A DNA stretch of 64,000 bases from JALHNF01 sp031972295 (GTDB lineage Bacteria; Patescibacteriota; Minisyncoccia; Phycocordibacterales; UBA5272): assembly GCA_031972295.1 (NCBI GenBank), contig DALYEZ010000001.1, positions 59,392 through 123,391 of the forward strand, in the 5' to 3' direction. The translations under genes were made by a program, and so were the position numbers. Each line of letters begins with the position of its first letter. Positions within the stretch are counted from its first letter, which is position 1. Under the pieces are notes generated by a model. It was given only the letters and a program-made list of their open reading frames with translations. It was not told the origin of the DNA and did no database searches. Below, in pieces: positions 8,191-15,663 of this stretch.

Positions 8191-8613
8191 TTAGTCTTGG
8201 CAAACCCGCCAAGACTCACCTTTTGGGTAGATGCAGTACTCCACCACATCTCCGGGATTTCCACGAAACTGAAGCTTGTTCGCCCCAGCTCCGCCAAATA
8301 AACCCGAAATCCCATCTTGATAGGTCTTTTCCACCCAACCTTGTTTTTCAGCCCTGAAAAACATACCTTCAGGGCCCCAGACTGCGATTGTCTGACTTAC
8401 ACTGTGTTCCACCATCTCGCTCCAATTTTCTTGGAGCCTCAGGGTTACCTTTCGGTACACCTTAGGTACAGAGATTGTGTGTTGTACTGGGGTTTGCTGG
8501 GAAGAAGCTTGTTGCTGTTTTTGTTTCGATGGATCACCCTTTGGTCCCGGAACAAATACCCAAACCACCAGTAAAACAAGAATGATCAGAACTCCGATGC
8601 CAACCTTGTTCAC
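8191..8613 (-). CDS. Membrane-anchored hypothetical protein, 140 aa
   Basis: Unknown family. One hydrophobic helix at residues 4-21, a Gln/Ser-rich linker (about 28-45), then a compact soluble domain of about 95 residues with several tryptophans and two late cysteines (EYCIYP, WRVCQD). Its ATG overlaps the stop of the SPFH gene by 4 nt, so the two are translated together; it may be a partner of the SPFH protein at the membrane. Confidence 0.65.
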   Translation of the reverse strand: MNKVGIGVLIILVLLVVWVFVPGPKGDPSKQKQQQASSQQTPVQHTISVPKVYRKVTLRLQENWSEMVEHSVSQTIAVWGPEGMFFRAEKQGWVEKTYQDGISGLFGGAGANKLQFRGNPGDVVEYCIYPKGESWRVCQD

Positions 8614-9494
8614 GGAACACCTCCTTGGTTACCACTTTCGTTTTGACCAATGACAACAACTGGCCGAGCGCCACCACCTCCTGTGCCTCCCGTAATTTGG
8701 TTTGTGGTAACAGTAGTACGCTTACCAGTAACCCGATCTGCTTCGGCCTGTGCCTCAGCAAAACTTGCGCCCGCAGCAAGAGCGTCATTGATGATTTTCG
8801 TACGGAACGCAAGTTCCTGCTCTTGAGCGATTTTTTCCGCAGTTTCAATCACGTACTGATTACGAGCCGCCTCGAGAGCTGCTGGAATATCAGCTGATTC
8901 AAAGTACAGATCACAAATTTCTACACCTTTTTGCTTTGCTTCATAAGCCAAAGCTTGCGCACGATCACTTGGCAGGACTGTGGTTAAGTCGACTTTCGCA
9001 TCCTCAACCGTGAGAGAATTAAGTGTCGAAAGATAATATCGCACAGTCGCAATCCCAAGACTCTCAAGGGCGTCCCTTAAATTTTCCACAAGAGCCGCTG
9101 CATACGGATCAATCACTTTGTAAGCAATCAACCCTTTTGCCTTGTTCAACGTAACACCATCCTTAAGCTTCGGTTTTTCGATGGTGATGGGTATCGTTAC
9201 CAGTTTCGAGGGTATTCTGATTGTGCCAATGACACCCGGCAGCTCAAAATACAAGCCCGTCTTCACCTGGAAGCCTGTGACCGCCTGAAAAACTGTTAGT
9301 ATTCCTACTTCTCCAACTGGAACATTGTTGTTCAGGAAGAAGATAAATCCACCTCCAAAAACAATGGCCATTGAGAGCCAAATCCTAATGTCCTCCACTG
9401 GAGAGAAGATTTTTCCCCAACCTGCAAGCACCAGTAGACCAATCAAGGCCCCCAGCGTAAAACCAAAGAAAATTGAAATAATATTCCCGTTCAT
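8610..9494 (-). CDS. SPFH/Band 7 membrane-scaffold protein
   Basis: 294 residues. Two N-terminal hydrophobic segments (about 5-24 and 38-55) precede an SPFH (stomatin/prohibitin/flotillin) domain at about 55-200 (VPVGEVGILTVFQAVTGFQVKTGLYFELPG is its start, here only summarised), a coiled helical stretch rich in Ala/Glu and a Gly-rich tail. SPFH proteins form ring assemblies on the inner membrane and often influence proteases. It has a near-consensus promoter, a leader of about 65 nt with a small hairpin and a strong GGAGGG ribosome binding site. Confidence 0.82.
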   Translation of the reverse strand: MNGNIISIFFGFTLGALIGLLVLAGWGKIFSPVEDIRIWLSMAIVFGGGFIFFLNNNVPVGEVGILTVFQAVTGFQVKTGLYFELPGVIGTIRIPSKLVTIPITIEKPKLKDGVTLNKAKGLIAYKVIDPYAAALVENLRDALESLGIATVRYYLSTLNSLTVEDAKVDLTTVLPSDRAQALAYEAKQKGVEICDLYFESADIPAALEAARNQYVIETAEKIAQEQELAFRTKIINDALAAGASFAEAQAEADRVTGKRTTVTTNQITGGTGGGGARPVVVIGQNESGNQGGVP

Positions 9495-9565
9495 TTTTAT
9501 GCCCTCCGGGCGTAAGTAACTGTGTGAATTTTCAACGATCCGAGGCTTTCTTTAGCCTTGTTTAT

Positions 9566-9593
9566 ATTATATCATATTTAGCATATTTGTCAA
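9566..9593 (-). promoter_or_regulatory. Consensus promoter of the SPFH operon
   Basis: On the minus strand TTGACA (9588-9593) and TATAAT (9566-9571) are both perfect and 16 nt apart. This is the strongest sigma-70-like promoter in the window. Confidence 0.8.
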
Positions 9594-9693
9594 TATACCT
9601 ATTCCATAATTTTACGTTGGCATTTAAATGTATTTTTGTGATTTTTTCACCACAAATACAATAATTTCTTTCCGTACGTGATAAAATATATTC

Positions 9694-10488
9694 ATGCAAA
9701 TAGAACTTCTTCAAATTGTACTTTTTTCAATGAAAGTAGTAGCCGTAGTACTTGTAGCCACATGGCTCTATGCACTCGCAAAGAAAGATAATTCTGTTAT
9801 GGATGTTGCTTATGGAATAGGCTTTATTGCGCTCGCAACATATACATACTTTTGTTCAGATATTCCACAAGATCTGCGTGCAAGCATTATCACGCTTTGT
9901 ACAATAGTGTGGGGAAGTCGGCTTTCTATTCGTATCTATCGACGCAACAGACATAAAGGGGAAGATTTTCGATATCAAGCATGGAGAAATACATGGATGA
10001 AATACGGAAAACTGTATTTTCACATTCGAAGCATTGTGCAGATATATCTCCTTCAAGGAATTATTATCGGTGTAGTGGGACTTCCTATTATTTTTGCCAA
10101 CACTCTTTCCTCAGAATCTTTCTCTTTACTCAACCTTTTTGGACTCTTCATTTTCTGCCTCGGATTTTACTTCGAAGCTCGTAGCGATGAAGAGCTTGAT
10201 ACGTTCTTAAAATACAGAAAAGGCAACGAAACAATATTACAGTCCGGGCTTTGGAAATATTCTCGCCATCCAAACTACTTTGGCGAAGCGCTCATTTGGT
10301 GGGGAATGGCCCTCATGGTAGTAGGTATTGTGTACTGGCCGATTGTGTTTTTAAGTCCTATCCTCATTACTTTTCTTTTACGATTTGTGTCTGGGGTACC
10401 AATGCTTGAAGCAAAGTATAGAAACAATCCTGAGTATCAGGCATATACACGGAAAACCAACGCCTTTATTCCTTGGTTTTCGAAATAA
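9694..10488 (+). CDS. DUF1295 / steroid 5-alpha-reductase-like membrane protein
   Basis: 264 residues with six or more hydrophobic helices. The C-terminal part carries GLWKYSRHPNYFGE, the signature of the DUF1295/ICMT-like group, followed by WWGMALM and a terminal YRNNPEYQAYTRKTNAFIPW. Relatives are NAD(P)H- or SAM-using integral membrane enzymes acting on lipids or prenyl groups, but the substrate here is unknown. TAAAAT and TATATT boxes lie shortly before the ATG, consistent with a near-leaderless mRNA. It ends at a strong terminator. Confidence 0.82.
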   Translation: MQIELLQIVLFSMKVVAVVLVATWLYALAKKDNSVMDVAYGIGFIALATYTYFCSDIPQDLRASIITLCTIVWGSRLSIRIYRRNRHKGEDFRYQAWRNTWMKYGKLYFHIRSIVQIYLLQGIIIGVVGLPIIFANTLSSESFSLLNLFGLFIFCLGFYFEARSDEELDTFLKYRKGNETILQSGLWKYSRHPNYFGEALIWWGMALMVVGIVYWPIVFLSPILITFLLRFVSGVPMLEAKYRNNPEYQAYTRKTNAFIPWFSK

Positions 10489-10497
10489 AAAGAGCAA

Positions 10498-10532
10498 AAA
10501 ATAAAACCCGCATTTGGCGGGTTTTATTTTTT
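10498..10532. terminator. Bidirectional terminator
   Basis: A 14-bp perfect stem (10498-10511 with 10517-10530) with a 5-nt loop between two convergent genes. Confidence 0.85.
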
Positions 10533-10547
10533 GTAACTTAAGAAAAA

Positions 10548-10985
10548 CTATTTGCAAGTACAGACACCATCCTTACAGTTGCAGTTTGCACACATTTTGT
10601 CTTTCAAAAGAGCGTACTTTCCAGCACCAGTAAACACCATCGCAAGTGACGCAAGAAGGAGAACAAGTTGGAATTCATATCCACCATTACCTCCAAATCC
10701 ATTTGCTAAGTGAACCTTAAAGATTGCTGTAAGCATTACTATTGTAAGAAGTGCGCCTGCTTCGCGTACACAAATACCAAGAATTAAGAGAAGTCCACCG
10801 AGAAGCTCTACCCAAGCCGTAATGTATGCCCAGAAAGGCGCAAGTCCAATAGATCCAAAGAATCCTATTGTTGCCTCCATGTTGTCCACCTTACCCCAAC
10901 CGTGGTACACAAACACAAGTCCGAGCGCTATTCGAATAAGAAGAAGACCGAAATTTTTATTATGACAAGATGCTAAAGAAAACAT
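10548..10985 (-). CDS. DoxX-family membrane protein with cysteine-rich tail
   Basis: 145 residues with four hydrophobic helices. VFVYHGWGKV, the GLAPFWAYITAWVELLGG region and the GGNGGYEFQLV loop match the DoxX/DoxD family of small membrane proteins linked to redox processes. After the last helix the protein ends in CANCNCKDGVCTCK, six cysteines within 14 residues plus one near the N-terminus. Such a tail could bind a metal ion or form disulfides; it is not part of the usual DoxX fold. It forms its own unit, convergent with the DUF1295 gene. Confidence 0.82.
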   Translation of the reverse strand: MFSLASCHNKNFGLLLIRIALGLVFVYHGWGKVDNMEATIGFFGSIGLAPFWAYITAWVELLGGLLLILGICVREAGALLTIVMLTAIFKVHLANGFGGNGGYEFQLVLLLASLAMVFTGAGKYALLKDKMCANCNCKDGVCTCK

Positions 10986-11075
10986 AAAAATAATTATATA
11001 TAAGGCGAAACCGCCTGTTTCTATTGTACACCCTTTAAAAAGAAACTGTCTCTGCGGTTAAGTCCGTCAAACAAA

Positions 11076-11156
11076 TTACTGAATAAATACGTACATGCCG
11101 TAAAGCGCAAAAGTGACTACAATTAAAGAAGTGGCGAGTTTGAGGTTTGTATTCAT
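11076..11156 (-). CDS. Tiny single-helix membrane peptide, 26 aa
   Basis: A 26-codon reading frame (MNTNLKLATS then LIVVTFALYG, ending YVFIQ) that is one transmembrane helix. On the minus strand TATAAT at 11169-11174 lies 12 nt before the ATG, fitting the near-leaderless promoters of this genome, and the peptide fills an otherwise empty 250-nt gap. It could still be a chance reading frame. Confidence 0.45.
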   Translation of the reverse strand: MNTNLKLATSLIVVTFALYGMYVFIQ

Positions 11157-11192
11157 ATTGTTGTATGTATTATATCTGATAATTTTAATTAT

Positions 11193-11230
11193 AAAAAAGC
11201 CCCCAACCACACATCCTTGTGTTGGGGGGC
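11193..11230 (-). terminator. Terminator of the 130-aa gene
   Basis: A GC-rich stem (from 11199 to 11230) followed, on the minus strand, by six T residues (11193-11198). Confidence 0.8.
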
Positions 11231-11242
11231 ATGGTAAGGCAC

Positions 11243-11635
11243 CTACCTGAACATCCTTTTTAGCTCTGGCCGAAGGTGTCGATTTTCCAAAATCATTTCC
11301 TTCACGAACTGACTCGTGAAAGGCATGACCTTTTTAAACCTGTCAACCACCAGATCCTGTAGGATCGGGACCTTTTCCATAAGATCCACAAGGTGAAAAG
11401 GTGATTGCGTCCTTTCAATTACCTTACGACCGAGTTCAATCAATACCTTTTCAGGCATGATCAACAATTTGTTTGCGCCACGCTTTTGGTTTTCACGAAG
11501 TCGAAAACCAAAGAGAAGAGCGTTGAACAGGATGTCTGGATCGTTTACATCACTAGAAGTGGTGATGTAAACGAGAACACTCTGAGTCTCGTGTGAACTT
11601 TTGGCGTCCATAAGACGCCCGATGTAATCGTCCAT
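11243..11635 (-). CDS. Hypothetical soluble protein, 130 aa
   Basis: Unknown family. It is mostly helical and charged, with VLVYITTSSDVNDPDI near the start and a Lys/Arg-rich C-terminus. ATG 11635 is chosen because it begins 2 nt after the stop of the upstream small membrane protein gene; a longer reading frame would overlap that gene. The two genes form a small operon with its own terminator. Confidence 0.6.
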   Translation of the reverse strand: MDDYIGRLMDAKSSHETQSVLVYITTSSDVNDPDILFNALLFGFRLRENQKRGANKLLIMPEKVLIELGRKVIERTQSPFHLVDLMEKVPILQDLVVDRFKKVMPFTSQFVKEMILENRHLRPELKRMFR

Positions 11636-11637
11636 GG

Positions 11638-11853
11638 CTACAGTCCCAAAGCGGCGCGGCGGCCATCTGGGGTTGTCAGCCAGGTGGAAAAAATGAGGGC
11701 TGCGAAAGCTAGAAGCGTGCACAAGCAGAGAGCAACTGTGCCAACAGCAGCGAAAAAACTGCTACCCGAAACAATTGCCAAAAGGCTGGAGACCAACACG
11801 AACCCCAGAATAAAGAGTCCGGCCAGTACGAGAAACTTATTCACAGTTTTCAT
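11638..11853 (-). CDS. Small two-helix membrane protein, 71 aa
   Basis: Two hydrophobic helices (about residues 6-28 and 33-55) and a basic C-terminal end. The ATG at 11853 is preferred to one at 11898 because GAGG lies about 9 nt upstream of it. A TATAGT box about 40 nt further upstream can serve as -10. It is the first gene of a two-gene unit with the 130-aa protein. No family recognised. Confidence 0.6.
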   Translation of the reverse strand: MKTVNKFLVLAGLFILGFVLVSSLLAIVSGSSFFAAVGTVALCLCTLLAFAALIFSTWLTTPDGRRAALGL

Positions 11854-11936
11854 TGAAAAGATCCTCAAATTACCGCACCATTTGCGGATAAAAGACACTA
11901 TAACACAATATATTACAGTGTCAATTTAAACTGACT

Positions 11937-12698
11937 TTATTTTTGAACTATTTTCTCTAGAATCTTTTCCGCAAATGCAAGTGACGGCTCACGTTCAAAT
12001 GGCACAATAACGTCCGGAACATTTTTGTAAAAATCCATAAACATATCTATCTCCCTTGCTTCATCGACAACTTTGTTGAGTGCAAACAAATATTTGGTAC
12101 CGAAAAATTCAAGTAAATCAATAATCTGTTTTCCCACTCGCATACTGTTTTCTGTAGCTTCAACAACCACAATTGCAACATCAAAACCACTTGTTACTCC
12201 CGTACTCAAACCATCAATACCAGCACGCTCATCAATAACAGCAAATTCATTCTCCTGTAATTTCAAAAAGGGAAGATATACCTTGAGGGCCTCAATAAGC
12301 TCATGATTACAATTTTGCGACTGAAGCATAGCTTTGGTAATAGGTCCCGCACTCATAAGGCGCACATGCTCGCTTACTGGAAAAGAATACTTTTCAGATA
12401 CTGTATCGAGTGGAGAAAGTGCGAACTCAGGACTCACAAGCAATTCGTGCTCGTGTTTACATTCTGGACCATGGACATGAGCAGTGTTATAGCCTTTTTC
12501 TATGTGCGCCAAAACGTCCGGCATGCCCGCACCGATAAACTGCATCTCTTTTGGACCTTTGAGATTGTTGGTAAGGTCCATATTGTAATCAGCGTCTATC
12601 GCTAGAACCTTTTTTCCTGACTGCTCAAGGTACTTTACAAAAAGGGTCGAGAGAGTCGACTTTCCGCTACCACCTTTTCCAACAAATCCTATCTTCAT
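11937..12698 (-). CDS. CooC/MinD-like P-loop ATPase with His/Cys insert
   Basis: 253 residues of the SIMIBI group: deviant Walker A GKGGSGKST at residues 8-16, switch region AIDADYNMDLTNN, and DERAGIDGLSTG. The closest type is CooC, the ATPase that helps load nickel into carbon monoxide dehydrogenase. Residues 74-84 hold His74, His76, Cys80, His82 and His84, an unusual metal-ligand-like cluster. No CODH or hydrogenase gene is in the window, so the client is unknown. ATG 12698 is chosen because TATAAA lies 7 nt before it; the gene is divergent from the DsbB-like gene. Confidence 0.75.
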   Translation of the reverse strand: MKIGFVGKGGSGKSTLSTLFVKYLEQSGKKVLAIDADYNMDLTNNLKGPKEMQFIGAGMPDVLAHIEKGYNTAHVHGPECKHEHELLVSPEFALSPLDTVSEKYSFPVSEHVRLMSAGPITKAMLQSQNCNHELIEALKVYLPFLKLQENEFAVIDERAGIDGLSTGVTSGFDVAIVVVEATENSMRVGKQIIDLLEFFGTKYLFALNKVVDEAREIDMFMDFYKNVPDVIVPFEREPSLAFAEKILEKIVQK

Positions 12699-12764
12699 AA
12701 TTTCTTTATACTGGAAAAAGTCTGTGCTGTAAATTTTTGCATTATAGCGGTATACTTCACACAT

Positions 12765-13340
12765 ATGCCTGAAGCGTTATTTACTGACATTGTGAGTACT
12801 TTGGTACTCTTGTCCATTCCACTTATTGTTATCCTTTTTATCTTCCGTTTTAGCTACGCACTGCCATATACCGAATGGGTACGAGCGCAGTTGAATGAAA
12901 ACGCCCTTATCTTTGCTTTTTTGATTAGCCTTTTTGCAACACTTGGCGCACTTACATATTCAAATCTCTATCTTTTTGCAGTGTGTGATTTTTGTTGGTA
13001 TCAAAGAATTGCAATATATCCAATGATCTTACTTTTAGGTATTGCAGCGTTCCGAAAAGAACGGCTCATCAAACCGTATGTTATCGCACTCGCAAGTGCA
13101 GGACTCCTTGTCTCTATCTATCACTGGACAATTCACATGGTAGCAACCTATGGCTCTCAAAGTGCGGCTGACGGACTTGTGCCATGCAGCGCGGATGCCT
13201 TCCTTCCTTCATGTAGTCAGACAGAAATTCTCGAGTATGGATTCATCACGATTCCATTTATGGCAATTACAACACTTTCTCTTGTTATCGTACTCATGCT
13301 TTTTATCAAAAACAAAAGAAGTTCGTTTGATACAATGTAA
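12765..13340 (+). CDS. DsbB/BdbC-like disulfide oxidoreductase
   Basis: 191 residues with about five hydrophobic helices. Cys74 and Cys77 in CDFCWYQR form the quinone-side CxxC motif, and Cys141 and Cys150 form the second pair in the outer loop, as in DsbB and BdbC, which re-oxidise DsbA-type thiol oxidases at the membrane. An extra N-terminal helix precedes the core. TATACT at 12751-12756 is 9 nt before the ATG, so the mRNA is probably leaderless. No DsbA-like partner lies next to it. Confidence 0.88.
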   Translation: MPEALFTDIVSTLVLLSIPLIVILFIFRFSYALPYTEWVRAQLNENALIFAFLISLFATLGALTYSNLYLFAVCDFCWYQRIAIYPMILLLGIAAFRKERLIKPYVIALASAGLLVSIYHWTIHMVATYGSQSAADGLVPCSADAFLPSCSQTEILEYGFITIPFMAITTLSLVIVLMLFIKNKRSSFDTM

Positions 13341-13352
13341 TCAAGATTGACC

Positions 13353-15629
13353 ATGGAACTCACGAAAATAGAACTCACCGGATTTAAGTCATTTGCGAAG
13401 AAAACAACGTTTCGTATTGATAGTTCTGTGACAGGAATCGTGGGTCCAAATGGCTCAGGAAAATCAAATGTTGCAGAAGCATTTCGGTTTGTTCTAGGTG
13501 AACAGTCGGTAAAATCGATGCGCGGGAAAACAGGAAGTGATCTTATTTTTAAAGGCTCTAAAGGTCTAGGACAAATGTCGCGTGCGAAAGTTGATCTTAC
13601 ATTCAAAAACAATTCAGAAGACAAAGATGATTCTACATACGCATCTTTTCCTGAAATAGTACTCGGGCGAGAAATATTTGCTGATGGGACAAACGATTAT
13701 TCCATCAATGGCACAAAGGTGCGTTTGAAAGACATTCAGGAACTCCTTGCACACAACAACATAGGAACATCCCATCATCACATTATCTCTCAAGGTGAAG
13801 CAGACAGAGTACTGCACTCTTCGGTAAAAGAGCGTAAAGAAATGGTCCAAGACGCTCTTGGTTTGCGAATATACGAATGGCGATTGAAAGAAAGCGACAA
13901 AAAGCTAGCAACTGTGCTTGAAAACATGCGCGAGGCTCAAATAAGTCGCCGTGAAATAGCCCCGCACGTACAATTTCTCAAAAAACAAATTGATAAAGTT
14001 CAAAAGGGAACAGAACTTCGGAGTGAGCTTTCTGCCCTCTACCACACCTATCTCGCACAAGAAGAAGCGTATATTCATGATCTAGAGTCTAAAGAGCCAC
14101 ACACTTTTGAAAGTCTCAAAAAAGAGCTCGGAAAAATTACTCAAGAAATCACCGAACACACAAACAAAAAACAAGTAACACTTCCAACAGAAATAACTAC
14201 AAATCTAGTTCGAGCCGAGGAAGCAATTAGAAAATATGAACAAGAAAAAAATACTATTGTTCGTTCTGTTATTTCACTTGAAACAGAGCTTCGTATTTTA
14301 GAAAAAAATATTGAGAAAGCGCAAAACGGAGAAGCTGAAAAAATACAAGTAAGCACAGATGGACATGTTTCAAAAAAAGAAGTTGTTGAATTCGCTTCAT
14401 CTATTAAAGAAATACACGAAAAAGTTATCTGGCGCTATGAACATAAAGAGTTTCAAGAGCTTCCTGCGCTTTTCAACCTGCTCAAAGCACGTCTTCATTC
14501 TTTTGAGTCTTTCTTAGAGAATGCTTCACATACACAGTCCGTTGTTCAAAAAGTGGATACCAGGGAGTTACTTCTTTCTGTCCAAAAACTCAAAGAAGAT
14601 CTACGTGCGGCTACTGAAGACCAAACACGCATCACGCACGAACTTGAAAAAGCACTCGCACAAAAGAAACAAGCTGAAGAAGCAAAAGATGCCTACAAGG
14701 AAAGTTCTTTTGTAGACGAACGTCGAGTTTTTGAACTTGAACGTCTGCAGGCAGAACTACAAGGAAAGCTTTCTCTCACAGAGCTCAAAATAACCCAGAT
14801 CCGAGAGCGAAAAGAACGATTTGAAGCGGAACTTGCCGAAGCCTCCGTACTCATTGGAGCATCTGTTTTACAATACAAAAATACCACTCTTACTCCTTTT
14901 GACCCTCACACGCAAGACGAACACCGAAAGAAGATCGAACGTCTCAAGCTCCGTATTGAAGACATTGGTTTCGTGAACGTAGATGAAGTTACAAAAGAAT
15001 ACGAATCAGTAAGCGGTCGCGATGAATTTTTATCAAACGAAATCCGAGACCTTGAAACAAGTAAAGAAAAACTCGAACAAGTGATGGAGGAGCTCAGAAC
15101 AACTCTTGCCACACAGTTTGAAACAGGACTCACAACTATTAACACTCATTTCCAAAAATTCTTCCATACTATGTTCGGCGGTGGGGAAGCAAAGCTTGTT
15201 TTAATTGAGAAAGAAAAGCGTCAAAGAAAATCCGACACAGAAGAAGACGTGGACGATGCAGAGAAGGAAACAGAAACTGGTATTGATGTGACTGTGTCGC
15301 TTCCTCATAAAAAAGTAAAAGATATTGCCATGCTCTCAGGAGGTGAGCGAGCCCTTGCTTCTATCGCACTTCTCTTTGCGCTTTCTCAGGTAAATCCGCC
15401 GCCATTCTTAATCCTCGACGAAACAGATGCTGCGCTTGATGAGTCAAACGCTAAAAAGTACGGTGCAGTATTAAACGAGCTCAGTGCACATTCAAAACTC
15501 ATTGTAATTACGCACAACAGAGAAACAATGGCCCGCACCCACTCACTCTACGGTGTGACAATCGACGTCGATGGCTCATCACGCATTCTTTCTGTAAAAT
15601 TAGATGAAGCTAATGTGTACGCAAAATAA
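13353..15629 (+). CDS. smc: Short SMC-type chromosome segregation ATPase
   Basis: 758 residues against roughly 1,150-1,200 for typical bacterial SMC. The N-terminal head has GFKSFAKKT and Walker A GPNGSGKSN (about 30-38). The C-terminal head has the signature LSGGERALAS and Walker B PFLILDETDAALDE. Between them lie about 450 residues of coiled coil. The central part (about 330-410) lacks the glycine-rich hinge domain, so dimerisation must differ from standard SMC. scpA and scpB are not adjacent. ATG 13353 is chosen over an upstream TTG at 13347; TACAAT is at 13331-13336. Confidence 0.85.
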   Translation: MELTKIELTGFKSFAKKTTFRIDSSVTGIVGPNGSGKSNVAEAFRFVLGEQSVKSMRGKTGSDLIFKGSKGLGQMSRAKVDLTFKNNSEDKDDSTYASFPEIVLGREIFADGTNDYSINGTKVRLKDIQELLAHNNIGTSHHHIISQGEADRVLHSSVKERKEMVQDALGLRIYEWRLKESDKKLATVLENMREAQISRREIAPHVQFLKKQIDKVQKGTELRSELSALYHTYLAQEEAYIHDLESKEPHTFESLKKELGKITQEITEHTNKKQVTLPTEITTNLVRAEEAIRKYEQEKNTIVRSVISLETELRILEKNIEKAQNGEAEKIQVSTDGHVSKKEVVEFASSIKEIHEKVIWRYEHKEFQELPALFNLLKARLHSFESFLENASHTQSVVQKVDTRELLLSVQKLKEDLRAATEDQTRITHELEKALAQKKQAEEAKDAYKESSFVDERRVFELERLQAELQGKLSLTELKITQIRERKERFEAELAEASVLIGASVLQYKNTTLTPFDPHTQDEHRKKIERLKLRIEDIGFVNVDEVTKEYESVSGRDEFLSNEIRDLETSKEKLEQVMEELRTTLATQFETGLTTINTHFQKFFHTMFGGGEAKLVLIEKEKRQRKSDTEEDVDDAEKETETGIDVTVSLPHKKVKDIAMLSGGERALASIALLFALSQVNPPPFLILDETDAALDESNAKKYGAVLNELSAHSKLIVITHNRETMARTHSLYGVTIDVDGSSRILSVKLDEANVYAK

Positions 15630-15654
15630 AACACCGCGTTTTTAGACGCGGTGT
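15622..15654. terminator. Terminator between smc and the M49-like gene
   Basis: A 9-bp stem (15631-15639 with 15646-15654); the T-run is on the minus strand, so it mainly serves the minus-strand gene. Confidence 0.7.
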
Positions 15655-15663
15655 AAGTAAATC

